64,000 nucleotides of DNA from G963674955 sp963674955 (GTDB lineage Bacteria > Desulfobacterota > Desulfovibrionia > Desulfovibrionales > Desulfovibrionaceae): the NCBI GenBank assembly GCA_963674955.2, contig CAXXKR010000004.1, positions 744,001 through 808,000 of the forward strand, in the 5' to 3' direction. The translations under genes were made by a program, and so were the position numbers. How positions within the stretch are numbered: position 1 is the stretch's first letter; each line of letters begins with the position of its first letter. The notes under the pieces are model-generated. The model was not told where the DNA came from. It saw nothing but the letters and a program-made list of their open reading frames with translations, and ran no database searches. Below, piece after piece: positions 44,643 to 55,730 of this stretch.

Positions 44643-45599
44643 TCAATCCAGGATCACCACCACGCCGCAGCGGTCCAGAACGTCCCTGCGCTTAAACAAT
44701 CCCCGTGCGATCTCGCCGTCCCCCCCGGACAAGACCAGGTCGGAACGACAGGACCCGACAACGGCCAGGGCCTTTGCGACAAAAGGCCTTCGACCTATTC
44801 TTGAATTAACCGTACGGCACTTTTCCGAACGGACATAGGCAACAACTCCAAGTCTGGCGGCCGACTCGCGGCCAACCATATGGGGACCGTAAACCCCTTG
44901 CCCCTTCTCGTCAAAAATCACCGGCAGCAAAGCGGGCAACGCTCCCAACCCCCTGGCATCGACCACAAGGCCCGTATACAGGCCCAAAGCCGCGAAACTT
45001 GCATCAGTCGGCAACAATTCCTCGGCAAATCCGTCTGACGTCCTGGCCGGGGGAGGGCCAAGTTCCGGCTCAACATTACGTATTCCGGATGACTGCTCCT
45101 GGCTGCCGGATGTCAAAATGCTCATTTGCGGAGCCACGCCGCCCTGAAACTGAACGGTATACGGAAACAGAGCCTTGGCCAGGGAGCCGCGCAAATCGGC
45201 CCCCGCCCGCACCGACACCCTGCCGACCTGTGAAAAGCGATCCATTCGCGAATTCTGAAGCAACCCCCGCACCCTGGATTCCGCCGAGTCGTCGAGGGAA
45301 AGAAAACCGCCTATGGTTCTGGAGGAATCAAGATTCAATGAGGATACAATACTATAAAGCTCCTTTCGCGCCAGGACAGTGGCCTTGCGCACTGCCAGAG
45401 AGGATTGATAGCCGCTGCCGGACGAAGCCTCGGTTGAAACGTATACAGCGCCGGTGGTCCAATCGACCCTTCCTGATTCAAACCTTTGGACGAAATGGCC
45501 TGAACCGCCCAACTCACGCTTTTCGGCCTGGGCCGAAACCGGAACCAAAGCGAGAGTGGATATAAATAGTGTGACTAATAGCGCTGTTTTTCTAACCAC
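44643..45599 (-). CDS. Exported LPP20-like protein
   Basis: The 318-residue protein has a signal peptide (residues 1-25, cleavage near AQA) and an LPP20/FlgP-type segment (SLAVRKATVLARKELYSIVSSLNLDSSRTI). A Gly/Ser-rich linker and a C-terminal domain follow, the latter with GLVVDARGLGALPALLPVIFDEKGQGVYG, which resembles the end of flagellar-assembly or lipoprotein relatives. There is no lipobox. The start is GTG with a GAGGTG site. Membership is moderate; the flagellar link is inference. Confidence 0.68.
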   Translation of the reverse strand: MVRKTALLVTLFISTLALVPVSAQAEKRELGGSGHFVQRFESGRVDWTTGAVYVSTEASSGSGYQSSLAVRKATVLARKELYSIVSSLNLDSSRTIGGFLSLDDSAESRVRGLLQNSRMDRFSQVGRVSVRAGADLRGSLAKALFPYTVQFQGGVAPQMSILTSGSQEQSSGIRNVEPELGPPPARTSDGFAEELLPTDASFAALGLYTGLVVDARGLGALPALLPVIFDEKGQGVYGPHMVGRESAARLGVVAYVRSEKCRTVNSRIGRRPFVAKALAVVGSCRSDLVLSGGDGEIARGLFKRRDVLDRCGVVVILD

Positions 45600-45774
45600 T
45601 TGGGCACCTCATGCCCACTTACGGACATTTTTAGGAAGCTCCCGAGCATTTATCCTGCTCTCAGTCATTGCGCAAGTTGTAATTGAAGAGGGCTGATTTC
45701 CACTCTTTGTGGCCCGAGAGACGACAATGCAGATTCAAAATGTATGTTTAGAAAAACAACTATCGCCCGAACGT

Positions 45775-45802
45775 TTGATTTCACCCACAAATGTGCTATC
45801 TT
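45775..45802 (+). promoter_or_regulatory. Histidine kinase promoter
   Basis: TTGATT and TATCTT with 16-base spacing lie about 30 bases before ATG 45835, inside the region a longer start would translate. Confidence 0.5.
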
Positions 45803-45834
45803 ATTATAAAATCATCCCACAGGCGACAGGCAGC

Positions 45835-48324
<2,490 letters not shown>

Positions 48325-48465
48325 ACACTGCCCTGGAAAAGGACTCCACCACTTGCGGTCCTCCTGCCTTGGCAATTGATCTTCATCCTCCCGTGAAGTA
48401 TGCACTTGTCCGCCGGCAAATCCGACAACACCGAAAAGAACCGGCCACTGCGACAGGAGAACCTC

Positions 48466-49635
48466 ATGTTCATTCTCGAAGAACCATACGTCTCGGATTT
48501 TCTGAAAAAGACAGCGGTCGGCATGGGCTTGCCGATTCTGGACAATACCACGGCCCGGCGCGTACTGGCCGGGACAGGCCTTAAACCGACCCCGGAAGAT
48601 GAATTCATCCGCCTGGCCAGCGAGACCCGGTTGCCGCTGATCTACTCCAATTCTGAAAACGCCATCGACTGGGTCGGCAGGAACCTGTCACGGACTACCC
48701 TGCCCGATCAAATCGAACGGCTGAAAAACAAAATCAAATTTCGCGAAATACTCAAAGAGATATATCCCGAATACGTTTTCCAGGGACTTGATTTCAAGGA
48801 ACTGGACAAAGTGGACCCGTCCAAATTCAACAAACCGTTCATTGTCAAACCGGCGGTGGGATTTTTCAGTCTCGGAGTGCACAAGGTGCACAAGGACGAG
48901 GACTGGACCAAAACAGTAAAAGCCATAACCGAGGAAGTGCGGGACATCCGCAGAATGTATCCGGAACAGGTTCTGGATGTCAGCAAATTCATAATCGAGG
49001 AATGCATCAACGGCCAAGAATTCGCCGTGGACGCCTATTTCGACACAAAAGGCGAACCGGTGATCCTGGACATCCTGGGGCACCTTTTCGCGTCCGAAAA
49101 CGATGTGAGCGACAGGGTCTATTACACGTCGGCGACCCTGATCAGGAAATGGGAGACGGCCTTCAGATCGGTTCTCGGCAAGCTTGGAAGGCTGGCGGGG
49201 CTGACCGACTTTCCGGTCCACGCCGAACTCAGAGTGGATGACAGGGGCAATATCGCCTTTATCGAGGTCAACCCCATGCGCTTTGCGGGTTGGTGCTGCA
49301 CCGACCTGGCCCATTTCGCATACGACTTGAACCCTTACGAGTATTTTCTTGAGCAGAAAAAACCGAACTGGGACCAAATTTTAAAAGATCGCGAGGGCAA
49401 GGCCTGGAGCCTGGTGGTGGCCGACATGCCCTCCAGTATAAATTGTGCGGACATTGTTTCGGTTGATTACGAAGCCCTTGCTGGTAAATTTTCCAAGCTC
49501 CTGGAACTGCGCAAGGTGGACTACGCTAAATACTCGGTGCTGGGATTCCTGTTCGTGGAAACCGCGGAAAGCGACATGTCCGAACTCGAGGCGATCCTGC
49601 AATCGGACTTGATGGAGTTTTGCACTTTCCGGTAA
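48466..49635 (+). CDS. ATP-grasp ligase of unknown substrate
   Basis: The 389-residue enzyme shows an ATP-grasp core: FIVKPAVGFFSLGVHKV (nucleotide-binding lysine), EECINGQEFAVDAYFD, and the metal-binding FIEVNPMRFAG. Such ligases join a carboxylate to an amine or thiol via an acyl phosphate. The N-terminal domain and the final 60 residues do not identify the substrate. ATG 48466 has GGAG at six bases; an earlier in-frame ATG at 48400 lacks one. It stands between a histidine kinase and sixA. Confidence 0.8.
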   Translation: MFILEEPYVSDFLKKTAVGMGLPILDNTTARRVLAGTGLKPTPEDEFIRLASETRLPLIYSNSENAIDWVGRNLSRTTLPDQIERLKNKIKFREILKEIYPEYVFQGLDFKELDKVDPSKFNKPFIVKPAVGFFSLGVHKVHKDEDWTKTVKAITEEVRDIRRMYPEQVLDVSKFIIEECINGQEFAVDAYFDTKGEPVILDILGHLFASENDVSDRVYYTSATLIRKWETAFRSVLGKLGRLAGLTDFPVHAELRVDDRGNIAFIEVNPMRFAGWCCTDLAHFAYDLNPYEYFLEQKKPNWDQILKDREGKAWSLVVADMPSSINCADIVSVDYEALAGKFSKLLELRKVDYAKYSVLGFLFVETAESDMSELEAILQSDLMEFCTFR

Positions 49636-49647
49636 GCTGTTTCCAGG

Positions 49648-49674
49648 CGGCTGTCTCATCTCAGCGGACAGCCG
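49648..49674 (+). other. Strong hairpin between the ATP-grasp gene and sixA
   Basis: CGGCTGTC and GACAGCCG form a perfect eight-pair stem with an 11-base loop, extended by TTTCC/GGAAA after a bulge. No T-run follows on the plus strand, so it may be an RNA-stability or weak terminator element. Confidence 0.5.
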
Positions 49675-49714
49675 GAAAAAACTTACTGATCGAACCATAC
49701 TACCGGAGCTTGGC

Positions 49715-50200
49715 ATGCAAATTTATCTTATGCAGCATGGGGCCTGTCTGACCAAGGAGCTTGACCCGAGCCAACCCCTCAGTCCGGTGGGCAAGGATCA
49801 GGTGGCGACCAGCGCGCTGGCCGTGAAGAAAATGGGGCTCTGGTTCGACGCCGTCATCTCCAGCCCAAAAAAACGGGCAATGCAGACCGCCGAGGCAGTG
49901 GCCTTAAGAATCGGTTTCGAAACCAAATACATGCTGAAGACGGACGCATTCAAGGCCATGGCCTCGCCCAGGGACGGTCTCGAATACCTGCGCGGATTGA
50001 ATGGGGTGAAACGGGCCTTCATCGCCGGGCACATGCCGAACATCGCCAATCTGGCCTGCCGACTGCTGGGTGCCGACGTTTCCATCAACGTCGAGAACAG
50101 CGGCCTGATGTGCCTGGACACGGAAAGCCTGACCCACGGCTCCGGTACGCTGCTCTTCTACCTGCCGCCCTTCCAGCTGAAGATGATCGCTGACGGTTAA
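49715..50200 (+). CDS. SixA-like phosphohistidine phosphatase
   Basis: The 161-residue histidine-phosphatase-fold protein has MQHG at the N-terminus in place of the usual RHG, ISSPKKRAMQTAE, and GHMPNIANLACRL with the second active His. SixA in Escherichia coli removes phosphate from HPt histidines. The Arg-to-Gln change is a trait I recall in a SixA subgroup, so activity is plausible. Its stop overlaps that of miaA by three shared bases in a convergent arrangement. Confidence 0.85.
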   Translation: MQIYLMQHGACLTKELDPSQPLSPVGKDQVATSALAVKKMGLWFDAVISSPKKRAMQTAEAVALRIGFETKYMLKTDAFKAMASPRDGLEYLRGLNGVKRAFIAGHMPNIANLACRLLGADVSINVENSGLMCLDTESLTHGSGTLLFYLPPFQLKMIADG

Positions 50201-51105
50201 AACCAATCCCGCACGCACTGGACCACGCCCTGAAAATCGCCGGGGCGGAACCAGCGCATGTCCTCTTCCCTCTTGAACCAAGTGATCTGTCTCTTGGCAT
50301 AGGCCCGGGTGTTCTGAATCCACAACTCCCTGGCCCTCTCAAGAGTGACTTCCCCGCGCAGATGCGAAAGAAGCTCGGCGCAGCCGATGCCCGTCCAGCC
50401 CGGCAGTTGGGGGTCGGGATAATTCTCCCAGGCCTTGCGCGCCTCTTCCAGCGCCCCGGCCTCAAGCATCCTGTCCACGCGCCCGGCAAGGCGCGGCGTC
50501 AATTCGTCCAATTCGACGCCGATGCCGATCTTCAGGCAATCGAAACCCGGGTCAGGCAGCCTTTGAGAGTGCCACCAGGTCATGGTCCTGCCCGTGGCCT
50601 CGTAGACCTCGGCGGCGCGGGCATTGCGCTGGGTGTCGTTGGGATGGATTATTGCGGCGTATTCAGGGTCGGCAAGCTTCAGCTCCCGATGCAAAGCCTG
50701 CGGGCCGTGGGCGGCGATCCGGTCCAGAACCTTCCTGCGTATTTCAGGGGGTATGTCCGGGATGGGCGCGATACCCTGCAGCAGCGTCTTGAGATAAAGT
50801 CCGGTCCCGCCCACGAGAACGGGCAGCAGCCCCCTCCCCTCCAAATCCGCCACGGCCGCTCCGGCCAAGTCCGCAAAGGCGGCTGCGTTGATCTTCCGGT
50901 CCGGACCGAGCATGCCGTAAAGCAAATGCGGGCAGCGCCCCTGCTCTTCAGGCGTCGGTTGGGCGGTGATGATCGGAAAATCCCTGTAAACCTGGCGGGA
51001 ATCGAAATTGACGACGCCCACGTCCATTGCATCGGACAGGGCCAAGGCGGATTCGGTCTTGCCCGTGCCGGTGGGACCGAGAATGCTGACGATGCGGGAA
51101 GGCAT
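50197..51105 (-). CDS. miaA: tRNA dimethylallyltransferase
   Basis: MiaA adds a dimethylallyl group to A37 of tRNAs that read UNN codons. The 302 residues show P-loop GPTGTGKTESA, the substrate motif NFDSRQVYRDF, GGTGLYLKTLL, and QITWFKREEDMRWF at the end. The start may be ATG 51105 or TTG 51114; both have weak sites directly behind coaD. It is the last gene of the rsmD-coaD-miaA run. Confidence 0.95.
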   Translation of the reverse strand: MPSRIVSILGPTGTGKTESALALSDAMDVGVVNFDSRQVYRDFPIITAQPTPEEQGRCPHLLYGMLGPDRKINAAAFADLAGAAVADLEGRGLLPVLVGGTGLYLKTLLQGIAPIPDIPPEIRRKVLDRIAAHGPQALHRELKLADPEYAAIIHPNDTQRNARAAEVYEATGRTMTWWHSQRLPDPGFDCLKIGIGVELDELTPRLAGRVDRMLEAGALEEARKAWENYPDPQLPGWTGIGCAELLSHLRGEVTLERARELWIQNTRAYAKRQITWFKREEDMRWFRPGDFQGVVQCVRDWF

Positions 51106-51115
51106 AAGCGCCAAA

Positions 51116-51637
51116 CTAACGCAGGCCGTTCTTGACCTTCAGGTTTTCCACGCATCTGGCATAGACGCGCGACACCAGCTGATCGGGCACCAGCCCCTTG
51201 ATGTTCCCACCGTAGGATGCGACTTCCTTGATGATGGTCGAACTGAGATACATCCATTTGTAATCGGTCATCATGAAGACCGTCTGAATGTCATGCTCAA
51301 GCCTGCGGTTCATGAGCGCCATCTGGAACTCGTACTCGAAATCGCTGACCGCCCTCAGGCCGCGCAGGATGGCACCTGCGCCCCTGCGGGCCACGTAATC
51401 CACCAGCAACCCGTCAAAAGGCTCCACGGAAACCTGCGGTTCGTCGGCAAATATCTCAGCGGCCATCTCCACGCGTTCCTCAACGGTGAAAATCGTGTTC
51501 TTGGGCGTGCTTTTGGCCACCCCGACCACGAGGTGCTCAAAGACCTTGAGCCCTCTCTTGATAAGGCTCACATGCCCCTTGGTCAGGGGATCGAAGGTGC
51601 CCGGATATACCGCTAGGTTCCTGTCTGGTTGCGCCAT
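51116..51637 (-). CDS. coaD: Phosphopantetheine adenylyltransferase
   Basis: CoaD makes dephospho-CoA from 4'-phosphopantetheine and ATP. The 173-residue protein has YPGTFDPLTKGHVSL (the [ST]xGH nucleotide site) and the C-terminal ISSTIIKEVA motif. Its start lies 25 bases inside the end of rsmD, a common coupling. Confidence 0.96.
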   Translation of the reverse strand: MAQPDRNLAVYPGTFDPLTKGHVSLIKRGLKVFEHLVVGVAKSTPKNTIFTVEERVEMAAEIFADEPQVSVEPFDGLLVDYVARRGAGAILRGLRAVSDFEYEFQMALMNRRLEHDIQTVFMMTDYKWMYLSSTIIKEVASYGGNIKGLVPDQLVSRVYARCVENLKVKNGLR

Positions 51638-52182
51638 AAAAGTATCCTGGTCTGACCGAACGTCCGGTCCGTTAACAATTCAAGATTCGGTTCAAAATCA
51701 GGCGGCTCGGCGTACGCTTCCACCTCTGCAAGCACAAACCCGTCCAGCCCTATCCATTTGTTGTTCAGGGCCTTTTCAAGGGCCGGAACAAGCAGCCCCT
51801 TCCCATAGGGCGGGTCGATGAACGCCAGCCCGAAAGTCCGCTCCGGCGGTTTGGAAAGAAGGGGGAACAAATCCCTGGGCAGGACCTTGAACCTGGACTT
51901 GTCCACGCCGAGCATGTCCAAATTGTCCCTGATCAGGCCCGCCGCCTGTTTGTTCTTCTCCACGAACCAGGCCTCGTCCGCGCCCCGGCTCAGGGCCTCC
52001 ATTCCCAGGCTGCCGCTTCCGGCGAACATGTCCACGACCCTTAGACCCGGCCAGGAAATCCCCCTGGCCTCGAGCATGGAAAAAATCGACTGGCGCACCT
52101 TGGAGGTCGCAGGCCTGTAGCCTGCCGCGCTCTTGACGGTCTTCAGGACGCGTCCGCCGAATTCTCCGCTTATTATCCTCAT
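51613..52182 (-). CDS. rsmD: 16S rRNA m2G966 methyltransferase
   Basis: RsmD methylates G966 of 16S rRNA. The 189-residue protein has the SAM site VVDMFAGSGSLGMEALSRGA and the catalytic DPPYGKG. It is followed by coaD with overlapping ends and preceded by the metallo-beta-lactamase gene after 3 bases. Confidence 0.95.
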   Translation of the reverse strand: MRIISGEFGGRVLKTVKSAAGYRPATSKVRQSIFSMLEARGISWPGLRVVDMFAGSGSLGMEALSRGADEAWFVEKNKQAAGLIRDNLDMLGVDKSRFKVLPRDLFPLLSKPPERTFGLAFIDPPYGKGLLVPALEKALNNKWIGLDGFVLAEVEAYAEPPDFEPNLELLTDRTFGQTRILLWRNQTGT

Positions 52183-52185
52183 CTA

Positions 52186-53793
52186 CTACAATTCCGAAAT
52201 CAGTTCCATCACGCCCTTGTTCAAATCCAAAAGCCGGTCCCTGACCTCGGTCTGCTCCAACCAGGGCTTTTCGCCAGCCGTCTTGAGTCTTTTTCTGAGT
52301 TCGATGTAAAGCCTTTCGGAATCCTGAGCCAGAAACTCCCAGTCCACCTTGGGCATGGCCTTTTCCACGTCCAGCACCGGAACGATCTCCCGCCCGGCCT
52401 CAAGAGTCAATTCCTCAAGGTAGCCCGGGATGTGCACGGAAAGCCCGGTCTGTTCCGTAATCAATTTCGCGAATTTCTGCTGGGCGGAATATTCGCCGTG
52501 GACCAGCATGACCTGCATGTCTCCGTCGCGAAACGCATTGAGCCAATCCATGAGTTCGCTTTGCCCGGCATGGGCCGAAAAACCGCCGATGGTGTATATC
52601 TTGGCCGCCACGGCAACGTCTTCGCCGAATATCTTGATCCGCCTTGCGCCGTTGACTATCTTGCGTCCCGGAGTGCCCTGGGCCTGATAGCCCACAAAGA
52701 TAACGCTCGCTCCCTTGCGCCACAGATTGTGCTTGAGATGATGCTTGATGCGCCCGGCGTTGGCCATGCCGCTGGCGGAGATGATCACGGCCGGACCGGG
52801 CCTTTCGTTGATGGCTATGGATTCGTCCGCCTTCAGGGTGAGCTTCAGGTTCGGCAGGTCAAAGGGATGATCGCCCGCGTCGATGTATTTCCGGGCGTTG
52901 GCATCCAAGAAATTGGGATTGGCCTTGAATATCTTGGTGGCCCTGATGGCCAGGGGACTGTCCAGATACACGGGCATGTCCTCCGGCAGCTTGCCCTGCT
53001 TTGCCAAAAGGAAAAGACAGTAGATTATCTGCTGGGATCGCTCCACAGCAAAGGCCGGTATGACCACCTTTTCGCCGTTCTTGTAACTGTAGGCGATGGC
53101 CTCGGCCAATTCGGCCATGCTGTTCTCGGCATCCTTGTGGTTCCTGTCGCCGTACGTGGATTCCAGGAAGAGGTAATCGGGCGTTGCCGCGACCTTGGGG
53201 TCGCTGACTATGAGCTGGTCCGGCCTGCCCAGGTCGCCGGAAAACACGGCCTTGGTCTGGTCGCCGCCGTTCTGGTAAATCAATTCGACAAAGGCGGAAC
53301 CCAGGATATGGCCCGCGTCGCGGAACTTGACCTTTATGCCCTTTGCCGGTTCAAATTCCTCTTCGTACCTTATTTCACTCAACAGGGGCATGACGGCCTC
53401 GGCATCGGCCTGAGTATACAGAGGCGGCTGCGGTTCCTCGCCGTGGCGACGGCGCTTCTTGTTTGCCCATTCGGCTTCCATCTCCTGGATGTGCGCGCTG
53501 TCCAGGAGCAATATCTCAATGAGTTCCAGCGTGGGCTTGGTGGCGTAAACCTTGCCGTTGAAACCTGCCGCAACCAAAGCCGGGAGAAGCCCGGAATGGT
53601 CGATGTGGGCATGGGTCAGCAGGATGAAATCCAGCTCCTTGGCACGGTAGGCCTCAATGTTCCTGTTCCTTTTCTCGATTTCAGCATTGCCCTGATGCAT
53701 TCCGCAATCGATCGCAAAACGGGCGCCATCGGCCTCGGCTATGTAACAAGACCCGGTTACGGTCTGGGCCGCGCCCATGAAAGTAATCTTCAT
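52186..53793 (-). CDS. Beta-CASP metallo-beta-lactamase (RNA-processing exonuclease type)
   Basis: The 535-residue protein has the metal motif LTHAHIDHSGLLP, STYGDRNHK, and the beta-CASP motifs SGMANAGRIKHHL and GGFSAHAGQSEL. These place it with CPSF/Ysh1-like bacterial nucleases acting on RNA or nucleic acid. A C-terminal extension of about 70 residues is helical. It heads the rsmD-coaD-miaA run. The 121-base gap to the divergent LOG gene should hold promoters, but I see no clear box. Confidence 0.87.
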   Translation of the reverse strand: MKITFMGAAQTVTGSCYIAEADGARFAIDCGMHQGNAEIEKRNRNIEAYRAKELDFILLTHAHIDHSGLLPALVAAGFNGKVYATKPTLELIEILLLDSAHIQEMEAEWANKKRRRHGEEPQPPLYTQADAEAVMPLLSEIRYEEEFEPAKGIKVKFRDAGHILGSAFVELIYQNGGDQTKAVFSGDLGRPDQLIVSDPKVAATPDYLFLESTYGDRNHKDAENSMAELAEAIAYSYKNGEKVVIPAFAVERSQQIIYCLFLLAKQGKLPEDMPVYLDSPLAIRATKIFKANPNFLDANARKYIDAGDHPFDLPNLKLTLKADESIAINERPGPAVIISASGMANAGRIKHHLKHNLWRKGASVIFVGYQAQGTPGRKIVNGARRIKIFGEDVAVAAKIYTIGGFSAHAGQSELMDWLNAFRDGDMQVMLVHGEYSAQQKFAKLITEQTGLSVHIPGYLEELTLEAGREIVPVLDVEKAMPKVDWEFLAQDSERLYIELRKRLKTAGEKPWLEQTEVRDRLLDLNKGVMELISEL

Positions 53794-53914
53794 TCAACCA
53801 CCTCTATAGTTTGACTATGACCATTCCATCGTGGCAAAAACTAGTCCCACGGACGCTTCATGCATTATTATCAGCGTCCAGGCAACCTTTTGACGCGACC
53901 CTTAGGAGACGCAA

Positions 53915-54571
53915 ATGTCCAATTCGCAACAATATGTCATTGACGACCTGTCCATAAAGGAATCGTGGCGACTGTTCAAAATCATGTCCGAGATAGTGGA
54001 CGGCTTCGAAACGCTCAGTTCCCTCGGACCCGCAGTATCCGTGTTCGGCTCTGCCAGAATCAAGCCTGAGGACAAAGTCTACCAGCAAACCGAGGAACTT
54101 TCCTCCCTGCTGGCCAAGGCCGGATTCTCGGTCATCACGGGCGGAGGCCCCGGTCTCATGGAAGCGGGCAACAAGGGCTGCAAGGAGGCCGGAGGAAACT
54201 CCGTGGGCCTGCACATCCACCTGCCTCTGGAACAAAAACCCAACCAATACCTGAGCATGAAATGCGATTTCCGCTACTTTTTCGTGCGCAAGCTCATGTT
54301 CATCAAATACGCCACGGCCTACGTGGCCATGCCCGGCGGTTACGGCACCCTCGACGAACTGAGCGAGGCCCTCGTGCTGATCCAGACCAAGCGCATCCGA
54401 CCCTTCCCAATCGTGCTCATGGGCACTGAATTCTGGGGCGGACTCATCGAATGGTTCAAGGGCCAACTGGTGAAAAATCAGTACATGCACGAAGACGACC
54501 TGGACCTGTTCCTGGTCACCGATTCCCCAGAAGAGGCGGTGACCTACATCAAGAAACACGTGGTCGTCTAA
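53915..54571 (+). CDS. LOG-family (TIGR00730) phosphoribohydrolase-like protein
   Basis: The 218-residue protein has the LOG signature GGGPGLMEAGNKG and PGGYGTLDEL. Lonely-guy enzymes hydrolyse cytokinin nucleotide monophosphates to free bases; in bacteria the physiological substrate is often unclear and the name lysine decarboxylase is an old mistake. It is followed by an EamA transporter after 6 bases. Confidence 0.9.
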   Translation: MSNSQQYVIDDLSIKESWRLFKIMSEIVDGFETLSSLGPAVSVFGSARIKPEDKVYQQTEELSSLLAKAGFSVITGGGPGLMEAGNKGCKEAGGNSVGLHIHLPLEQKPNQYLSMKCDFRYFFVRKLMFIKYATAYVAMPGGYGTLDELSEALVLIQTKRIRPFPIVLMGTEFWGGLIEWFKGQLVKNQYMHEDDLDLFLVTDSPEEAVTYIKKHVVV

Positions 54572-54577
54572 CAGCCC

Positions 54578-55462
54578 ATGGACAGGCAGAAACGGGCCTG
54601 CGCATACGGCCTGGCAGCGGTGCTCATCTGGTCCACCGTGGCCTCGGCCTTCAAGATCACCCTGCGCCACCTGGACCCGCTCCAGCTGCTGCTGGTGGCC
54701 TCGGGTACGTCCATGCTGGTGCTGCTGGCGGTTCTCGCCGTCCAGGGCAAGCTGCAAACGCTCAGGGAATACTCGAGAAAAGAGCTTTTGCATTGCGCCG
54801 CACTGGGCGCACTGAACCCCTTTCTCTACTACCTTATCCTGTTCAAGGCCTACGACCTGCTTCCAGCGCAGGAGGCCCAGCCCCTGAACTACACCTGGGC
54901 CATAACCCTGACCCTGCTCTCGGTCCCGCTTCTAGGGCACAAGGTCGGCCTCAAGGACATGGCCGCCATCCTGGTCAGCTATTTCGGGGTGGTGGTCATC
55001 TCGACCCACGGCGACCCCCTGGCGCTGAAATTCAGTAACGGTCCCGGCGTGGCTCTGGCCCTGGGCAGCACGATAATCTGGGCCTTGTACTGGATTTACA
55101 ACACAAAAAGCGGAAAGGACCCGGTGGCCGGACTTTTTCTGAACTTCCTGTTCGGGTTCCCGCTCGTTCTGATCGCCACGCTGACGTTCTCAAAGCTGCC
55201 CCCGGCATCGGTTCCGGGGCTGTTGGGCGCGGCCTACGTTGGAGTGTTCGAGATGGGCGTAACCTTCGTGCTCTGGCTGAAAGCCATGCAACTCACCGAA
55301 TCATCAGCCAGGGTTGCCAACCTGATATTCCTTTCCCCGTTCCTGTCATTGGTCTTCATCCGCTTTTTTGTGGGCGAGGAAATACGAACGGCCACCATCG
55401 CGGGACTGGCGTTCATAATTGCGGGAAACGCGCTGATGCAGATGGGCAACAGGCGCAAATAG
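54578..55462 (+). CDS. EamA-family (DMT) transporter
   Basis: The 294-residue inner-membrane protein has about ten transmembrane helices in two EamA repeats (AYGLAAVLIWSTVASAFKI.. and NGPGVALALGSTIIWALYWIYN). DMT carriers export amino acids or other metabolites; the substrate is not predictable. It follows the LOG gene closely and ends convergent with the zinc-ribbon gene. Confidence 0.88.
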   Translation: MDRQKRACAYGLAAVLIWSTVASAFKITLRHLDPLQLLLVASGTSMLVLLAVLAVQGKLQTLREYSRKELLHCAALGALNPFLYYLILFKAYDLLPAQEAQPLNYTWAITLTLLSVPLLGHKVGLKDMAAILVSYFGVVVISTHGDPLALKFSNGPGVALALGSTIIWALYWIYNTKSGKDPVAGLFLNFLFGFPLVLIATLTFSKLPPASVPGLLGAAYVGVFEMGVTFVLWLKAMQLTESSARVANLIFLSPFLSLVFIRFFVGEEIRTATIAGLAFIIAGNALMQMGNRRK

Positions 55463-55478
55463 AGGGAAAGGCGAAAAA

Positions 55479-55727
55479 CTAGAGGAAATCCGGGTCCACG
55501 CTGGCCTTGCCGCCGGCCATGATCAATTTCACGTAGCGAATGGTCCGGTCGTCCACCGGAACGATGGGAAAATTCTTGCGGCAGGCGTCGCACTGGGCCA
55601 TTGCCGGACGGGTGGGCGCGATGAGTGGAACCTCGCGTTCGCAAAAGGGGCAGGGATAGAGATAGATGATCTCCATGTTCACGGGCTTGACCGGCAGGAC
55701 CGGCTTGCTTGATTTGTTTTCAGCCAT
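55479..55727 (-). CDS. Small zinc-ribbon-like protein
   Basis: The 82-residue protein has two CxxC pairs (PCPFC and QCDAC) about 22 residues apart, as in zinc ribbons. The rest is basic and beta-rich. I do not recognise the family. It lies 3 bases after gpmI on the same strand and is probably cotranscribed. Confidence 0.78.
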   Translation of the reverse strand: MAENKSSKPVLPVKPVNMEIIYLYPCPFCEREVPLIAPTRPAMAQCDACRKNFPIVPVDDRTIRYVKLIMAGGKASVDPDFL

Positions 55728-55730
55728 TTT

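Noticed and set aside
52432..53814. 460-codon open frame antisense to the beta-CASP gene
   Set aside because: Shadow of a well-supported gene, with no recognisable domain.
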